A stretch of DNA of 64,000 bases from positions 3,690,212 to 3,754,211 of the forward strand of contig NZ_JACHGY010000001.1 of the NCBI RefSeq assembly GCF_014207595.1. The letters are read 5' to 3'. Position 1 is the first letter of the stretch, and each line of letters starts with the position of its first letter. Positions 54,071 through 63,320 of the stretch are shown here, in pieces. Position numbers and translations under genes: made by a program. The notes beneath the pieces were generated by a model. It searched no databases. It was not told the DNA's origin and saw only the letters and a list, made by a program, of their open reading frames with translations. Source of the stretch: Algisphaera agarilytica (GTDB lineage: Bacteria > Planctomycetota > Phycisphaerae > Phycisphaerales > Phycisphaeraceae).

Positions 54071-55204
54071 ATGAATACGGCCAACCCCAACGCAGAGACC
54101 TATAACTCGTCCGAAGTCACCCAAACGGATTCGGCCAATCTAACCGTACTCGCCGTGCGCGGCGGCGTGGGTGGGGTGCTGATGGGGTTGGCGAACCTTG
54201 TGCCGGGGATCAGCGGGGGGACCATGCTGCTGGCGGCGGGGGTGTATCCCCGGTTCATCGCGGCGATCGGCGAGGTGACCACGCTCAAGTTCCGCAAGGC
54301 GTCGGTTGTCGTGCTGGGCAGCGTGGTGCTGGCGGCGTTGGCGGCGATTGTGCTGCTGGCCGGGCCGGTGAAAGAACTGGTGGTGAATCAGCGGTGGGTG
54401 ATGTACAGCCTGTTCATCGGGCTGACGCTCGGCGGGGTGCCGGTGGTGTGGCGGCTGATCACAGCAAACGGACGCAAGGCTGATGCCTCGGTCTGGATCG
54501 CGGCGGTCGTCGGATTTATCGCGATGGCGGCTCTGGCGGTCTACCAATCCGCGGGCGGCGGGAGCGACGTCGAACGCACCGGGTTCGTCTTCATGCTGCT
54601 CGCCGGAGTGGCGGGGGCGTCGGCGATGATCCTGCCGGGCGTCAGCGGCGGGTACCTGCTGCTGGTACTGGGCGTGTACGTGCCGATCCTCGCGGGGGTC
54701 GATGCGTTCAAGGACGGGCTGAAGACCCAGGACATGGAAGTGCTCACGAGCGTCGGCCTCGCGGTCGTGCTGCCCGTCGGGCTCGGCGTGTTGCTGGGCG
54801 TGGTGGGGGTGAGCAACCTGCTCAAGTGGCTGCTCGAACGCTTCGAGAAGGCGACCCTGGGCGTGCTGCTCGGCTTGCTGCTCGGTGCGGTGGTGGGGCT
54901 GTGGCCCTTCCAGGCGTCGGTCGAGCCCAAGGAAGGCGACACGATCAAGGCCCAGGTCGTGACCCATGCGGTGCCGACGGTGTGGGAAGACGATGAACCG
55001 CAGCCGACCGAAGCGACGTGGATCTTCGCCGAGTCTGGCGAGGCCGTGGACGCCGAGGATCTGCCCACCGCATTCTTCAAGCCCAACGCCACGCAGATCG
55101 GCGGGGCGGCGGGGTTGATCCTGCTCGGTCTCGCGGTGACGCTCTTGGTCGACCGACTGGGGAGGGAAAAGCCCGAGAAACCCGTGGGGCAATCCGAGGG
55201 ATAA
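54071..55204 (+). CDS. popT: DUF368 family membrane protein, PopT-type undecaprenyl phosphate translocase
   Basis: Polytopic membrane protein of 377 residues with about ten hydrophobic segments. Two copies of the DUF368 signature are visible: NLVPGISGGTMLLAAGVY near residues 37-54 and MILPGVSGGYLLLVLGVY near 190-207, an inverted-repeat topology. Family members have been shown to return undecaprenyl phosphate across the membrane for wall synthesis. A cytoplasmic or periplasmic insert of about 70 polar residues (EPKEGDTIKAQVV) lies before the last segment. Consistent with peptidoglycan use, mreBCD is close by. Confidence 0.87.
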   Translation: MNTANPNAETYNSSEVTQTDSANLTVLAVRGGVGGVLMGLANLVPGISGGTMLLAAGVYPRFIAAIGEVTTLKFRKASVVVLGSVVLAALAAIVLLAGPVKELVVNQRWVMYSLFIGLTLGGVPVVWRLITANGRKADASVWIAAVVGFIAMAALAVYQSAGGGSDVERTGFVFMLLAGVAGASAMILPGVSGGYLLLVLGVYVPILAGVDAFKDGLKTQDMEVLTSVGLAVVLPVGLGVLLGVVGVSNLLKWLLERFEKATLGVLLGLLLGAVVGLWPFQASVEPKEGDTIKAQVVTHAVPTVWEDDEPQPTEATWIFAESGEAVDAEDLPTAFFKPNATQIGGAAGLILLGLAVTLLVDRLGREKPEKPVGQSEG

Positions 55205-55251
55205 TCCGCTACTCTGTGCGGCTCCTAAAGGTTCTACACGGGAGTCACCAC

Positions 55252-56244
55252 ATGAATGTCCTCGTCACCGGCGGTGCCGGCTACATCGGATCACACGCCG
55301 TCCAACGCCTCCTCGCCGACGGTAATACCGTCGTCGTCATGGACAACCTCTTCCGCGGCCACCGCGCTGCGGTGCCTGCCGAGGCCACGTTTGTGCAGGG
55401 CGACCTCCACGACTACGACCTCATCGTCAAGACGCTGAAAGACCACGCCATCGAGTGTGTGATTAACTTCGCCGCCTGGACCTACGTCGGCGAATCAGTC
55501 GAGCAGCCGCTGGGCTACTACCACAACAACACCGCAGGCGTGCTGACCCTGCTGCGGGCGATGGCCGAGGCGGGCGTGAACAAGATCGTCCACTCCTCGA
55601 CCGCCGCGACCTACGGCGAACCCGACGAGATGCCCATCACCGAGGACACGCCCCAAGCGCCCATCAACCCCTACGGCATGTCCAAGTACATGGTCGAGCA
55701 GATCCTCCGCGACACCGCCAACGCCAACCCCGAATTCGCCTTCGCCTGCCCCCGCTACTTCAATGTGGCGGGCTGCGACCCCGAGGGACGCATCGGGGAA
55801 GACCACAGCCCCGAGACCCACCTCATCCCCGTTCTCCTTGAAGCCGCCACCGGCAAACGCGAGAAGGCCTACATCTTCGGCACCGACTACCCCACGCCCG
55901 ACGGCACCTGCATCCGCGACTACGTCCACGTGGTGGACTTGATCGACGCCCACGTCCTGCTGATGAACGCCCTGAAGCCCGGCCAGCAGCTTTTCTACAA
56001 CCTGGGCATCGGCAACGGCATGTCGGTCCGCGAGATCGTCGACGCGGTCAAGAAGGTCACCGGCGTCGATTTCACCGTCGAGATCGGCGACCGCCGCGCG
56101 GGCGACCCCCCGTCGCTCTACGCCGACCCGAAGAAGATCAAGGAAGAGCTCGGCTGGGAAGCCAAGATCACCGACACCGAGACGATGGTGGCCGATGCCT
56201 ACAAGTGGTTCAAAGCAAATCCCGAAGGCTACGGTGATGGCTGA
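55252..56244 (+). CDS. galE: UDP-glucose 4-epimerase
   Basis: Short-chain dehydrogenase-fold epimerase interconverting UDP-glucose and UDP-galactose, 330 residues from ATG 55252. NAD site GGAGYIGSH, catalytic Tyr/Lys in NPYGMSKYMVE, Ser in HSSTAATYG, and GDRRAGDPPSLYAD at the C terminus. A GGAG site lies before the ATG. It is a lone gene for sugar nucleotide supply; related epimerases on other UDP-sugars cannot be excluded. Confidence 0.93.
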   Translation: MNVLVTGGAGYIGSHAVQRLLADGNTVVVMDNLFRGHRAAVPAEATFVQGDLHDYDLIVKTLKDHAIECVINFAAWTYVGESVEQPLGYYHNNTAGVLTLLRAMAEAGVNKIVHSSTAATYGEPDEMPITEDTPQAPINPYGMSKYMVEQILRDTANANPEFAFACPRYFNVAGCDPEGRIGEDHSPETHLIPVLLEAATGKREKAYIFGTDYPTPDGTCIRDYVHVVDLIDAHVLLMNALKPGQQLFYNLGIGNGMSVREIVDAVKKVTGVDFTVEIGDRRAGDPPSLYADPKKIKEELGWEAKITDTETMVADAYKWFKANPEGYGDG

Positions 56245-56496
56245 GAATTGAACGCTGACGCGATTTGAGTTGAATTGAGTCTCTAGGAAATCGCCGCTGA
56301 CTTCCTGGAGTCACCCCAAAGAGACCACCCGCCGAACGAGGTGCCACAAGCAACACCGGTTTTATCGGCCGATGCTGGCCGTCGCGAGCTATCTCATGCG
56401 TTAATGCCCGACTACGTAATTACCGAAAAACCAGAGAGGGTTTATTGGGATAGGAGCAGGCCTTCATGACTGAGGCCCAGGAGGAAACGAGCTGGC

Positions 56497-58938
56497 ATGT
56501 GGAGCCGACAGAAGATCTCAGATTCAGCCGCTTCCTCGTCTGGTCCGCCCACGACTGAAGCCCGCCAGTACGGTTCAATCAAGCCCGCGTTCGCCATGGT
56601 GGCGATCCTCATCGGCGGGGTTTTCTTTACGTGGTGGACGGTTCAAAACACCGACCGAGAGATGCGTCAGGACCGGCTCGCGCACGCACGCTTGGCAACG
56701 ATGGCCATCAACGTCGAGCGTGTCAAAGCGCTAAGCGGAACCGAAGCCGACCTCGAATCAGATGACTACTTGAGGCTTAAGGAGCAGTTCGCCGCGGTCC
56801 GGGCCGCCGATCCCAAGTGCCGTTTCGTCTACCTCATGGGGCGTAACGAGGACGGCAGCGTCTTCTTTTTTGCCGACAGCGAACCCGCGGGATCCGAAGA
56901 CGAATCACCGGCCGGTCAGATATACGAAGAGATCTCCGACGAGTATCTCAACGCCTTCGATACCGTGACGGCCTTGGTCGAGGGACCGGTCACCGACCGC
57001 TGGGGGACGTGGGTGTCGGCCTTGGTCCCACTAGTCGACCCGGACAATGGCGAACTCATCGCGATGCTGGGCACGGATGTCGATGCGGGCAATTGGAATC
57101 AAGCCGTTGCGGCCAAAGCGGCGCTCCCCGCCGGGCTTTTCGCCCTGGCCGGTGTGATCGCGTTTTTCTACATCCGACTTCGCCACTCGGATGCGCTAAT
57201 CCGTGAACACCAGGTGGCGCTCAATCTCGAGCGGGACCAGTACCAATCCCTTGTGGGCAACATCCCGGGCGCTACCTACCGTTGCGCAGCTGACGACGAT
57301 TGGACGATCTTTTTCATCAGCAATCAGATCGAGCAGATCACCGGCTACCCAGCCAGCGATTTCATCAACAACGCGGTGAGAACGTACGAGAGCATCATCC
57401 ATCGAGAGGATGCGGAGGCGGTGTCGCGTAGTGTTGCTGAAGCGACCGCCGCAGAGAGACCTTACGAAATCGAGTATCGGATCTGCCATCGCAACGGAGG
57501 CACCCACTGGGTATACGAGAAAGGGCGATGCGTTATCGATCCCCACGGAGGGCCCGAGTGCCTGGATGGCTTTATCCTGGACGTGACCGAGCGTAAACTG
57601 GCCGAGGAGCATCTCGCACTCGCCGCGACCACCGACAAGTTGACGGGCCTACCCAACCGCACGTTGTTCTTGGACCGCCTAGATCGCAGGCTCAAACAAT
57701 CAAAACGAGACTGCAGCAAATTCGCGGTGTTGTTCTTCGATTTCGATCGATTCAAGGTCGTGAATGACAGTCTGGGCCACGAAGTGGGTGACGCGCTGCT
57801 CTGCAACATCGCCCGTATCTTCGAGCGGGAACTACGCGAGTCAGACACGGTAGCCCGGTTCGGAGGCGATGAGTTTGTGGTCCTTCTGGGTTCATTGACC
57901 AACGATGTCGATGCTGAGGCCAAAGCCAAACGGCTACTCGAAGTATTCGCTGACCCACACAGCATCAACGGCCACCATATCGTATCTACGGCCAGTATCG
58001 GTCTCGTGACGAATGCCCACGCCTACAGCTCGGGCGCTGATATGATCCGCGACGCAGACGTTGCGATGTATCGGGCGAAAGCCAACGGCAAAGGGCAGGT
58101 CGCTACTTTCGATTTTGACATGCGCAGAGACGCGGTTGACCGTCAAGAACTCGAGGCCGATATGCGCGACGCGATCAGCAACGACCAGTTTTTGCTCTTG
58201 TTTCAGCCCATCATCGATTTATCGACGGGTCAAACCAATGGTTTTGAGTCGCTGGTGCGGTGGGGTCATCCCGAGCGTGGAATGATTGGCCCAGAAGTGT
58301 TCATCCCCATCGCTGAGGAAACCGGCTTGATTATCGAACTCGGCAGGTGGGTTGCTCGAAACGCCGCCCGACAGATCGGGGAATGGAATCAGGGGCGGTC
58401 AGACGGTGAGCATTTGTTCGTGAATATCAACCTCTCCAAGAGAGAGCTTCTCGATTCACGCATCTGCGAATCGCTGGTTCAATACCGACGAGAGTTCGCA
58501 CTTGAGCCTCAGGACCTACGTCTTGAGATCACCGAGACCACGATCGCCGACCTGCGTTCCGACTTGCTCCCGATGCTCCATAAACTGCGTGATCAAGGCT
58601 TCAGTATCTCCATGGACGACTTCGGTACGGGTTTGTCTTCTCTGGGTGCGCTCCATAACTATCCTATCGATTGCCTGAAGATCGACAAGTCGTTCATATT
58701 GCGGTTGGATACAGACCGCTCGCTATTGGCAGTGGTGTCCGCAATTACTTCGATGACGCAGAGCCTCGGGATCCCCGTGGTGGCGGAGGGCATCGAGTCC
58801 AAAGAGACTGTGGTTGCGCTTCAGTCGATTGGTTGCCGATGGGGGCAGGGATTTTTCTTCGCCGAGCCGCTGCCTGAATCTCACGTAGAGGCCTATCTGC
58901 TTGATGAGAACGATCATCAGCAGACTAACGCTGCATAG
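56497..58938 (+). CDS. Membrane-bound PAS-GGDEF-EAL cyclic-di-GMP enzyme
   Basis: 813 residues. Two transmembrane segments (about 28-49 and 208-228) enclose a periplasmic sensor of about 160 residues. A PAS/PAC region follows (YRCAADDDWTIFFISNQIEQ, about 250-375). The GGDEF domain has RFGGDEF with Gly456, so the cyclase motif is intact; there is no RxxD inhibitory site just before it. The EAL domain starts FESLVRWGHPERG (ESL instead of EAL, Glu584), with ETTIADLRSD, SMDDFGTGLSS and EGIES, so phosphodiesterase residues are present. It stands alone; a ribosome binding site (AGGAGG) lies upstream. Confidence 0.92.
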   Translation: MWSRQKISDSAASSSGPPTTEARQYGSIKPAFAMVAILIGGVFFTWWTVQNTDREMRQDRLAHARLATMAINVERVKALSGTEADLESDDYLRLKEQFAAVRAADPKCRFVYLMGRNEDGSVFFFADSEPAGSEDESPAGQIYEEISDEYLNAFDTVTALVEGPVTDRWGTWVSALVPLVDPDNGELIAMLGTDVDAGNWNQAVAAKAALPAGLFALAGVIAFFYIRLRHSDALIREHQVALNLERDQYQSLVGNIPGATYRCAADDDWTIFFISNQIEQITGYPASDFINNAVRTYESIIHREDAEAVSRSVAEATAAERPYEIEYRICHRNGGTHWVYEKGRCVIDPHGGPECLDGFILDVTERKLAEEHLALAATTDKLTGLPNRTLFLDRLDRRLKQSKRDCSKFAVLFFDFDRFKVVNDSLGHEVGDALLCNIARIFERELRESDTVARFGGDEFVVLLGSLTNDVDAEAKAKRLLEVFADPHSINGHHIVSTASIGLVTNAHAYSSGADMIRDADVAMYRAKANGKGQVATFDFDMRRDAVDRQELEADMRDAISNDQFLLLFQPIIDLSTGQTNGFESLVRWGHPERGMIGPEVFIPIAEETGLIIELGRWVARNAARQIGEWNQGRSDGEHLFVNINLSKRELLDSRICESLVQYRREFALEPQDLRLEITETTIADLRSDLLPMLHKLRDQGFSISMDDFGTGLSSLGALHNYPIDCLKIDKSFILRLDTDRSLLAVVSAITSMTQSLGIPVVAEGIESKETVVALQSIGCRWGQGFFFAEPLPESHVEAYLLDENDHQQTNAA

Positions 58939-58944
58939 CGGAAG

Positions 58945-59103
58945 CTACATCCAGCGGCTGAATCCCTGCCAGGCCATCAGTGCGGTCCCCGCGAGGATGA
59001 AGGCGAGGATGACCCACGCCACAAACTTGCCGCCGCGGCCCATGCGGGGTTGCCAGCTCTCGTAGCCGGGGGGTGGCGGGTCGTCGTCGCGGAGTTTGGT
59101 CAT
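58945..59103 (-). CDS. Small membrane protein (52 residues)
   Basis: Short gene from ATG 59103 to TAG at 58945. The product has a polar N-terminal half (MTKLRDDDPPPPGYESWQPR) and one membrane helix (FVAWVILAFILAGTALMAW). It follows mreD by 69 bp on the same strand, with a long hairpin between. Not recognised; may be part of the mre operon. Confidence 0.6.
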   Translation of the reverse strand: MTKLRDDDPPPPGYESWQPRMGRGGKFVAWVILAFILAGTALMAWQGFSRWM

Positions 59104-59123
59104 GATGGGACGATTGTACTTCA

Positions 59124-59174
59124 AGCCGCTTGCAGCTTAGCGGGGAGGATCGCAGCGCTAAAATGCAAGCGGCT
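59124..59174. repeat. Long REP-like hairpin between mreD and the small membrane protein
   Basis: AGCCGCTTGCA (59124-59134) pairs with TGCAAGCGGCT (59164-59174) and, inside, TTAGCG (59137-59142) with CGCTAA (59156-59161): 17 base pairs with a 2-nt internal loop. The left part repeats the palindrome after groEL at 41323. Confidence 0.7.
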
Positions 59175-59727
59175 AAAAGACCCGTTCGTTCTTGGATCGG
59201 CCGGTGAAGCCCCAGAGCTTTCGGCTGCTCTGCAGCACAAGCCCGACGGGCACCGCGACCGCGGCGGTGTAGACCAGTTCCTGCAAGCGCCGCCAGAGCT
59301 GCTCGGTGGTGCTCCAGTCCAGCCCCTGGTTCGCCAGCCAAGGCAAACCACGCAGCGCGTAGATCAGTGTCTCGACCAGCGCCGCAAACCCGCCCACGGC
59401 AAAGACCATCAGCACGATCGTGATCGTCGACTCGCGGAACAGCAGGTTGCGTAGCTGTAGCACCGCATAAGCGCCGACGAGATAACCCACGGCGTGCGGG
59501 CCGAGGATCACGCCCTGGTCCTTCAACGGCCCCGGCAACGTGTCCAGCAGCAGTCCCACGATCAGCATCGCCCAAGGCACAGCCGCCTTGCGGGCCGACA
59601 CACCGACGAAGACCGCGAGGATCAGCAGCAGGTTCGGCGTTGCGTCGCCCACCGTCCACAGCGGCTCCAACCCCGCCTGCAGGGCGAAAAAGATGTAGGC
59701 CGTGATGGAGAAAACGATCCAGTTCAA
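59173..59727 (-). CDS. mreD: Rod shape-determining protein MreD
   Basis: Membrane protein of 184 residues with about five hydrophobic segments: MNWIVFSITAYIFFALQ at the start, then LLLILAVFVGVSA and VGLLLDTLPGPLKD. The PGPLxxxxxG segment fits the MreD loop. It follows mreC by 18 bp in the order mreB-mreC-mreD. It supports the elongation complex at the membrane. The last 20 residues are basic. Confidence 0.87.
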   Translation of the reverse strand: MNWIVFSITAYIFFALQAGLEPLWTVGDATPNLLLILAVFVGVSARKAAVPWAMLIVGLLLDTLPGPLKDQGVILGPHAVGYLVGAYAVLQLRNLLFRESTITIVLMVFAVGGFAALVETLIYALRGLPWLANQGLDWSTTEQLWRRLQELVYTAAVAVPVGLVLQSSRKLWGFTGRSKNERVF

Positions 59728-59745
59728 AGCGGGTCTCGGTCGGGG

Positions 59746-60627
59746 TCAGTTCCCGGGCGCGTCCTCATCGGCCTTGGGCAGCAGCACCGCGACCTCTTTG
59801 CGGTAAGGCGTGTCCAGCACGGCGGCGCGGATCCAGAGCTGGTCGAGCAACTCGGGGTCGGGGGTGTACGGGGCTTTGCGTTCGACGATGCCCAGCAGTC
59901 GGCCGCGGGCGTCGCTGTAGTTCACCGCGTCGGCGAGGACAACCACCGCACCGGCGCGAAGCAGCGAATCTTTGGGGACCTCGGCCACGAAGTAGTCGGG
60001 GTCGTTTTCGCTTCGACGGACCCGGATGTTTTCTTCGGGCGCGACCAGGCCGGGCTGGTTGATGCGGACCTGAAGCCCGCCGTCGTGGGACGTGACCAGC
60101 TCGACATCGGCACTCGACGGCCCGACGGGATCGACCACCCGCCCCACAAGGACGGTTTCATACACCACGGTCATGCCGGGCTGGATGCCTTGGCGCGACC
60201 CGCGGTTGAGCGTGATGACCTGCCTCGGCCCGGGGTTGCGGTAGCCGGTGACCTTGGCGGTGAGCGGACGGGTTTCGGGGGCGTCGATGGCCTGGACGCC
60301 TTCGATGAGCTCGAGGCGCTGCTTCAGTTCCTGGTATTCCTGCTTGAGGCGTTCGATTTCGACCAGCGCCAGGCCGTAGGCGCGGCGGAGTTCATCTTCG
60401 GTTTTGGGGACGCCGGGGTGGGCGAAGTCGGACGAATCCTCGCGCTCGGCGATCTTCGTCGCGGTGCTGTAGACGGGCCCACGCAGCGGCAGGCTGGCGA
60501 AGTTCACGACGGGCGCAAGCACATTGCCCGCCAGGCTGGCGATGGACGAGGGCAGTTGGCTGTTGAGGATCAGCGCCGCGGTGATGAGCAGGAGCAGACG
60601 CTGCGAGCTGAGGAGGGGGGAAGCCAT
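59746..60627 (-). CDS. mreC: Rod shape-determining protein MreC
   Basis: Bitopic membrane protein of 293 residues; short cytoplasmic start, one transmembrane segment (LLLLITAALILNSQL), a coiled-coil region (ELRRAYGLALVEIERLKQEY, about 75-110) and a beta-rich periplasmic part with VTGYRNPGPRQVITLNRGSR and IQPGMTVVYETVLVGRV, the MreC core. It precedes mreD and follows mreB after a 105-bp gap that contains a 16-bp perfect inverted repeat. It organises the cell-wall elongation machinery. Confidence 0.9.
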   Translation of the reverse strand: MASPLLSSQRLLLLITAALILNSQLPSSIASLAGNVLAPVVNFASLPLRGPVYSTATKIAEREDSSDFAHPGVPKTEDELRRAYGLALVEIERLKQEYQELKQRLELIEGVQAIDAPETRPLTAKVTGYRNPGPRQVITLNRGSRQGIQPGMTVVYETVLVGRVVDPVGPSSADVELVTSHDGGLQVRINQPGLVAPEENIRVRRSENDPDYFVAEVPKDSLLRAGAVVVLADAVNYSDARGRLLGIVERKAPYTPDPELLDQLWIRAAVLDTPYRKEVAVLLPKADEDAPGN

Positions 60628-60636
60628 GAGGAACCA

Positions 60637-60717
60637 GATTTATGATTGATGATTTTTGATTGATGATCTGAAAACCATGAGACGGTGTCGAAAATCACCA
60701 TTCATCAATCATAAATC
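60637..60717. repeat. AT-rich inverted repeat between mreB and mreC
   Basis: Perfect 16-bp arms GATTTATGATTGATGA (60637-60652) and its reverse complement at 60702-60717 with further partial copies of TGATTGATGAT between. It lies 9 bp before the mreC start on the transcribed strand. It contrasts with the GC-rich neighbourhood. Confidence 0.75.
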
Positions 60718-60732
60718 AGCAATGAAAACGTC

Positions 60733-61812
60733 TTACATGTCGTCCATGTCGTTTTCCATGGTCGACTTCCATTCCTCGAGGTGCTCGAGGTAGATGGCGG
60801 TGCCACGGGCGACGCAGGTGAGCGGGTCCTCGGCGATGCGGCAGTCCAGGCCGGTGGCGTTGGAGATCACCACGTCGATGCCGCGGAGCAGAGCGCCACC
60901 GCCCGCGAGGACGATGCCGTTGTCCACGAGGTCGGCGGCGAGCTCGGGCTCGCAGCGCTCGAGGGTGCGGGTCACGGTCTCGATGATCGAAGAGAGCGGC
61001 TCCTGAAGAGCTTCGCGGATTTCTTCGGAGGTGATGACGGTCTTGCGGGGCAGGCCGGAGATCATGTCCCGGCCGCGGACTTCCATGTTGGTCTCTTCGC
61101 CGTCGGGCGCGGCCGAGCCGATCTGGATCTTGATCTTCTCGGCGGTCTGCTCGCCGATCATCAGGTTGTAGGCCTTCTTCATGTGGTTGATGATGGCCTC
61201 GTCGAGGTCGTCACCCGCCACGCGGACCGATTCGCACTGAGCGATATCGGCCAGCGACATGATGGCAACCTCGGTGGTGCCGCCGCCGATGTCGACGATC
61301 ATCGACGCGGTCGCCTCGACGATGGGCAGGTTCGCTCCGATACCGGCGGCCATGGGCTCCTCGACGAGGTAGACCCGGCGGGCCCCGGCACGCTCGGCCG
61401 AGTCGAGTACGGCCCGCTTCTCGACGGCGGTGATGCCCGAGGGCACGGCGATGACGACACGGGGTTTCACGAACGGCCGCTTGCCGTTGACCTTGCGGAT
61501 GAAGTAGCCGAGCATCGCCTCGGTGATCTCGAAGTCGGAGATCACGCCGTCCTTGAGCGGGCGGATGGCGGTGATGCTGCCGGGCGTCTTGCCGAGCATC
61601 TCTTTGGCGACCCAGCCCACGGCGTTGCCGTTCTGCAGGACCTGGTTGGTGTTGCGCTTGACCGCGACCACGGACGGCTCGTTGAGCACGATGCCCTCGC
61701 CCCGGACGCACACCAGGGTGTTGCACGTGCCCAGGTCGATGCCCATGTCGACGCTGAAGAAGCTCAGGAGGTTATCGAAGATCAATGGTGGTTCGTTTCC
61801 GGGATCGGTCAA
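60733..61812 (-). CDS. mreB: Rod shape-determining protein MreB
   Basis: Actin-like filament protein of 359 residues. Phosphate-1 motif MGIDLGTCNTLV, adenosine/phosphate-2 blocks VDIGGGTTEVAIMSL and GIVLAGGGALLRGID, and AVPSGITAVEKRAV are all canonical. An N-terminal stretch of about 17 residues precedes the core; an internal ATG (MGIDLGT) would shorten it. First gene of the mreBCD block. Presence of mreB, mreC and mreD suggests rod-like elongation or a peptidoglycan wall. Confidence 0.96.
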   Translation of the reverse strand: MTDPGNEPPLIFDNLLSFFSVDMGIDLGTCNTLVCVRGEGIVLNEPSVVAVKRNTNQVLQNGNAVGWVAKEMLGKTPGSITAIRPLKDGVISDFEITEAMLGYFIRKVNGKRPFVKPRVVIAVPSGITAVEKRAVLDSAERAGARRVYLVEEPMAAGIGANLPIVEATASMIVDIGGGTTEVAIMSLADIAQCESVRVAGDDLDEAIINHMKKAYNLMIGEQTAEKIKIQIGSAAPDGEETNMEVRGRDMISGLPRKTVITSEEIREALQEPLSSIIETVTRTLERCEPELAADLVDNGIVLAGGGALLRGIDVVISNATGLDCRIAEDPLTCVARGTAIYLEHLEEWKSTMENDMDDM

Positions 61813-61961
61813 GCCCGCGGGGTGTCAGCCCTTAGGGTATTGCCGCGATTGTAGCGAAACACGACGGCGGCGTCGTCGGTTGGCTGGCCTTCTGAAGTAT
61901 CGTCGAACTACGGTCATCGGCCACAAAATTATTCGGACTATCGGCGATTCACGGGGGCAAG

Positions 61962-61990
61962 AAAAAACCCACGCCGCTTGGGCGTGGGTT
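61962..61990 (-). terminator. Intrinsic terminator downstream of the small membrane protein
   Basis: Minus-strand arms AACCCACGCC and GGCGTGGGTT (10 bp perfect, 5-nt loop), followed by a run of T. It ends the leftward transcript of 62022-62162 before the mreB promoter region. Confidence 0.85.
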
Positions 61991-62021
61991 GGAGTTGATT
62001 GGGTTGGGGCCGGTGCGGTGA

Positions 62022-62162
62022 TCAACCGAAGGGGTTGACGCTGCCGGTGACGGCCTGGAGCCGCATCCAGGTGTAGCCCACGCCGATGAGCAGGGCGACA
62101 AAGGCGACGAAGGCCAGGACGGTAAAGATGTTGTTTCCGGGGCCGGAGCTGTTGTCTGCCAT
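62022..62162 (-). CDS. Small membrane protein (46 residues)
   Basis: Short gene from ATG 62162 to TGA at 62022-62024, with a strong terminator just after it. The product MADNSSGPGNNIFTVLAFVA continues through a single membrane helix to an end near GSVNPFG. It follows the coiled-coil membrane gene by 73 bp on the same strand. Translation is supported by the compact layout and terminator; function unknown. Confidence 0.65.
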   Translation of the reverse strand: MADNSSGPGNNIFTVLAFVAFVALLIGVGYTWMRLQAVTGSVNPFG

Positions 62163-62235
62163 AATGCGTTTGCTTTCGAGAGCGGGCCGGGGGCCGGTGT
62201 TGTTTGTGGGGGAGGGGGACCGTGGGGCGAACGAA

Positions 62236-63075
62236 TCAGTAGGTGATGCCGGTCATGGCGTTGTCGCCGACCACGACGTCCAGGGTGGAAGAATCGATCC
62301 GGGCCACGCTGACGGTTTCATCCACCGACATCACGGTGGCGGTGCCAACGTACTGGTCGCCGTTGCGGAAGATGACGAACTTGGTGTTGGGGCTGATGGA
62401 GTCGTTGGAGCCGACGTTCAGCGAAGCGAAGGTGATTTCGTCGACCTTTTCGAGGCCGGTCACGCTGGCTTGGACTTGCTCTTCGAGGAAGCCGGGGCCG
62501 GCAGCCACATCAGAGCTCGATCCGCCACCGGCGAGTTGCTCTTGGAGGTCGACGATCTTCTCGCCCTGCAGACGCACGGTGCGGGTCAGGCCGGTGACCT
62601 GAGCGGCGAGGTCGTTGTTGGCCTGCACCAGTTGGGCGGCTTCCTTCTTGAGCTTGACGTTTTCGGATTGGCTGGTGCTGACCAGGGCGTTGCGGTCTTC
62701 GAGCAGCTGGGTGAGCTGGTCTTGGGTGGCCGACATCAGCGAGATGGTGTTGACGTGCTTGTCGACCTGGCTGGTGGCTTCCTTGAGCTGGGCTTCGAGG
62801 GTGGCCTTCTCTTGGGTCTTTTCGGTGACTTCGGTGCGAAGCGCGATGATCGTGTCGTCTTTGCTGCTGTCGCTCTGAGCCAGCTTGGCCTTGAGGGTTT
62901 CGTTCTCACCACCGACGCGGCTGGCGGCGGCGTTGGCGACCTGGACCTGGGTCTTGAGGGACGAGATCTCTTCGTTGAGGTCATCGGTGTTGGCGACGAA
63001 AGGAACAACCAACGCGACCAGAACGATCGAGAGGATAGTCACGAGCAACACGAGGGCTTTGGTCAGTGGGCTCAA
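62236..63075 (-). CDS. Membrane-anchored coiled-coil protein, unknown function
   Basis: 279 residues from TTG 63075 (SPLTKALVLLVTILSIVLVA), preferred because GAGG lies upstream and the membrane segment then begins the protein; an ATG at 63192 would add 39 Pro-rich residues. One N-terminal transmembrane helix is followed by a long coiled coil (about 30-190; DDLNEEISSLKTQVQVANAA, EKTQEKATLEAQLKEATS) and a C-terminal globular part with GDQYVGTATVMSVDETVSV and VVVGDNAMTG, a small beta barrel like that of MreC. It may be an MreC-like envelope scaffold. Not recognised as a named family. Confidence 0.7.
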   Translation of the reverse strand: MSPLTKALVLLVTILSIVLVALVVPFVANTDDLNEEISSLKTQVQVANAAASRVGGENETLKAKLAQSDSSKDDTIIALRTEVTEKTQEKATLEAQLKEATSQVDKHVNTISLMSATQDQLTQLLEDRNALVSTSQSENVKLKKEAAQLVQANNDLAAQVTGLTRTVRLQGEKIVDLQEQLAGGGSSSDVAAGPGFLEEQVQASVTGLEKVDEITFASLNVGSNDSISPNTKFVIFRNGDQYVGTATVMSVDETVSVARIDSSTLDVVVGDNAMTGITY

Positions 63076-63320
63076 GGTGGGAGTCCTCAAAAAATAAGTG
63101 GGAGCGGGGGAGGGGGCAGAATACGACACGCCGCCACGCGGAAGCTGTGGGGGAACATAATTACAACCCAACGCCGTAGGCTTGTCAACCAATTCTGAAC
63201 AGTCACCCGAGACCGGGCCGGGCCGATAAGTCGCGGCCCCATCGTTGTTTGGTTCAGAACCGGCCGGTTCCCCGGGGCTCGGGCAGCCCGCGCATCGCCG
63301 AGTGCCCGCGTTTCAGTGCG

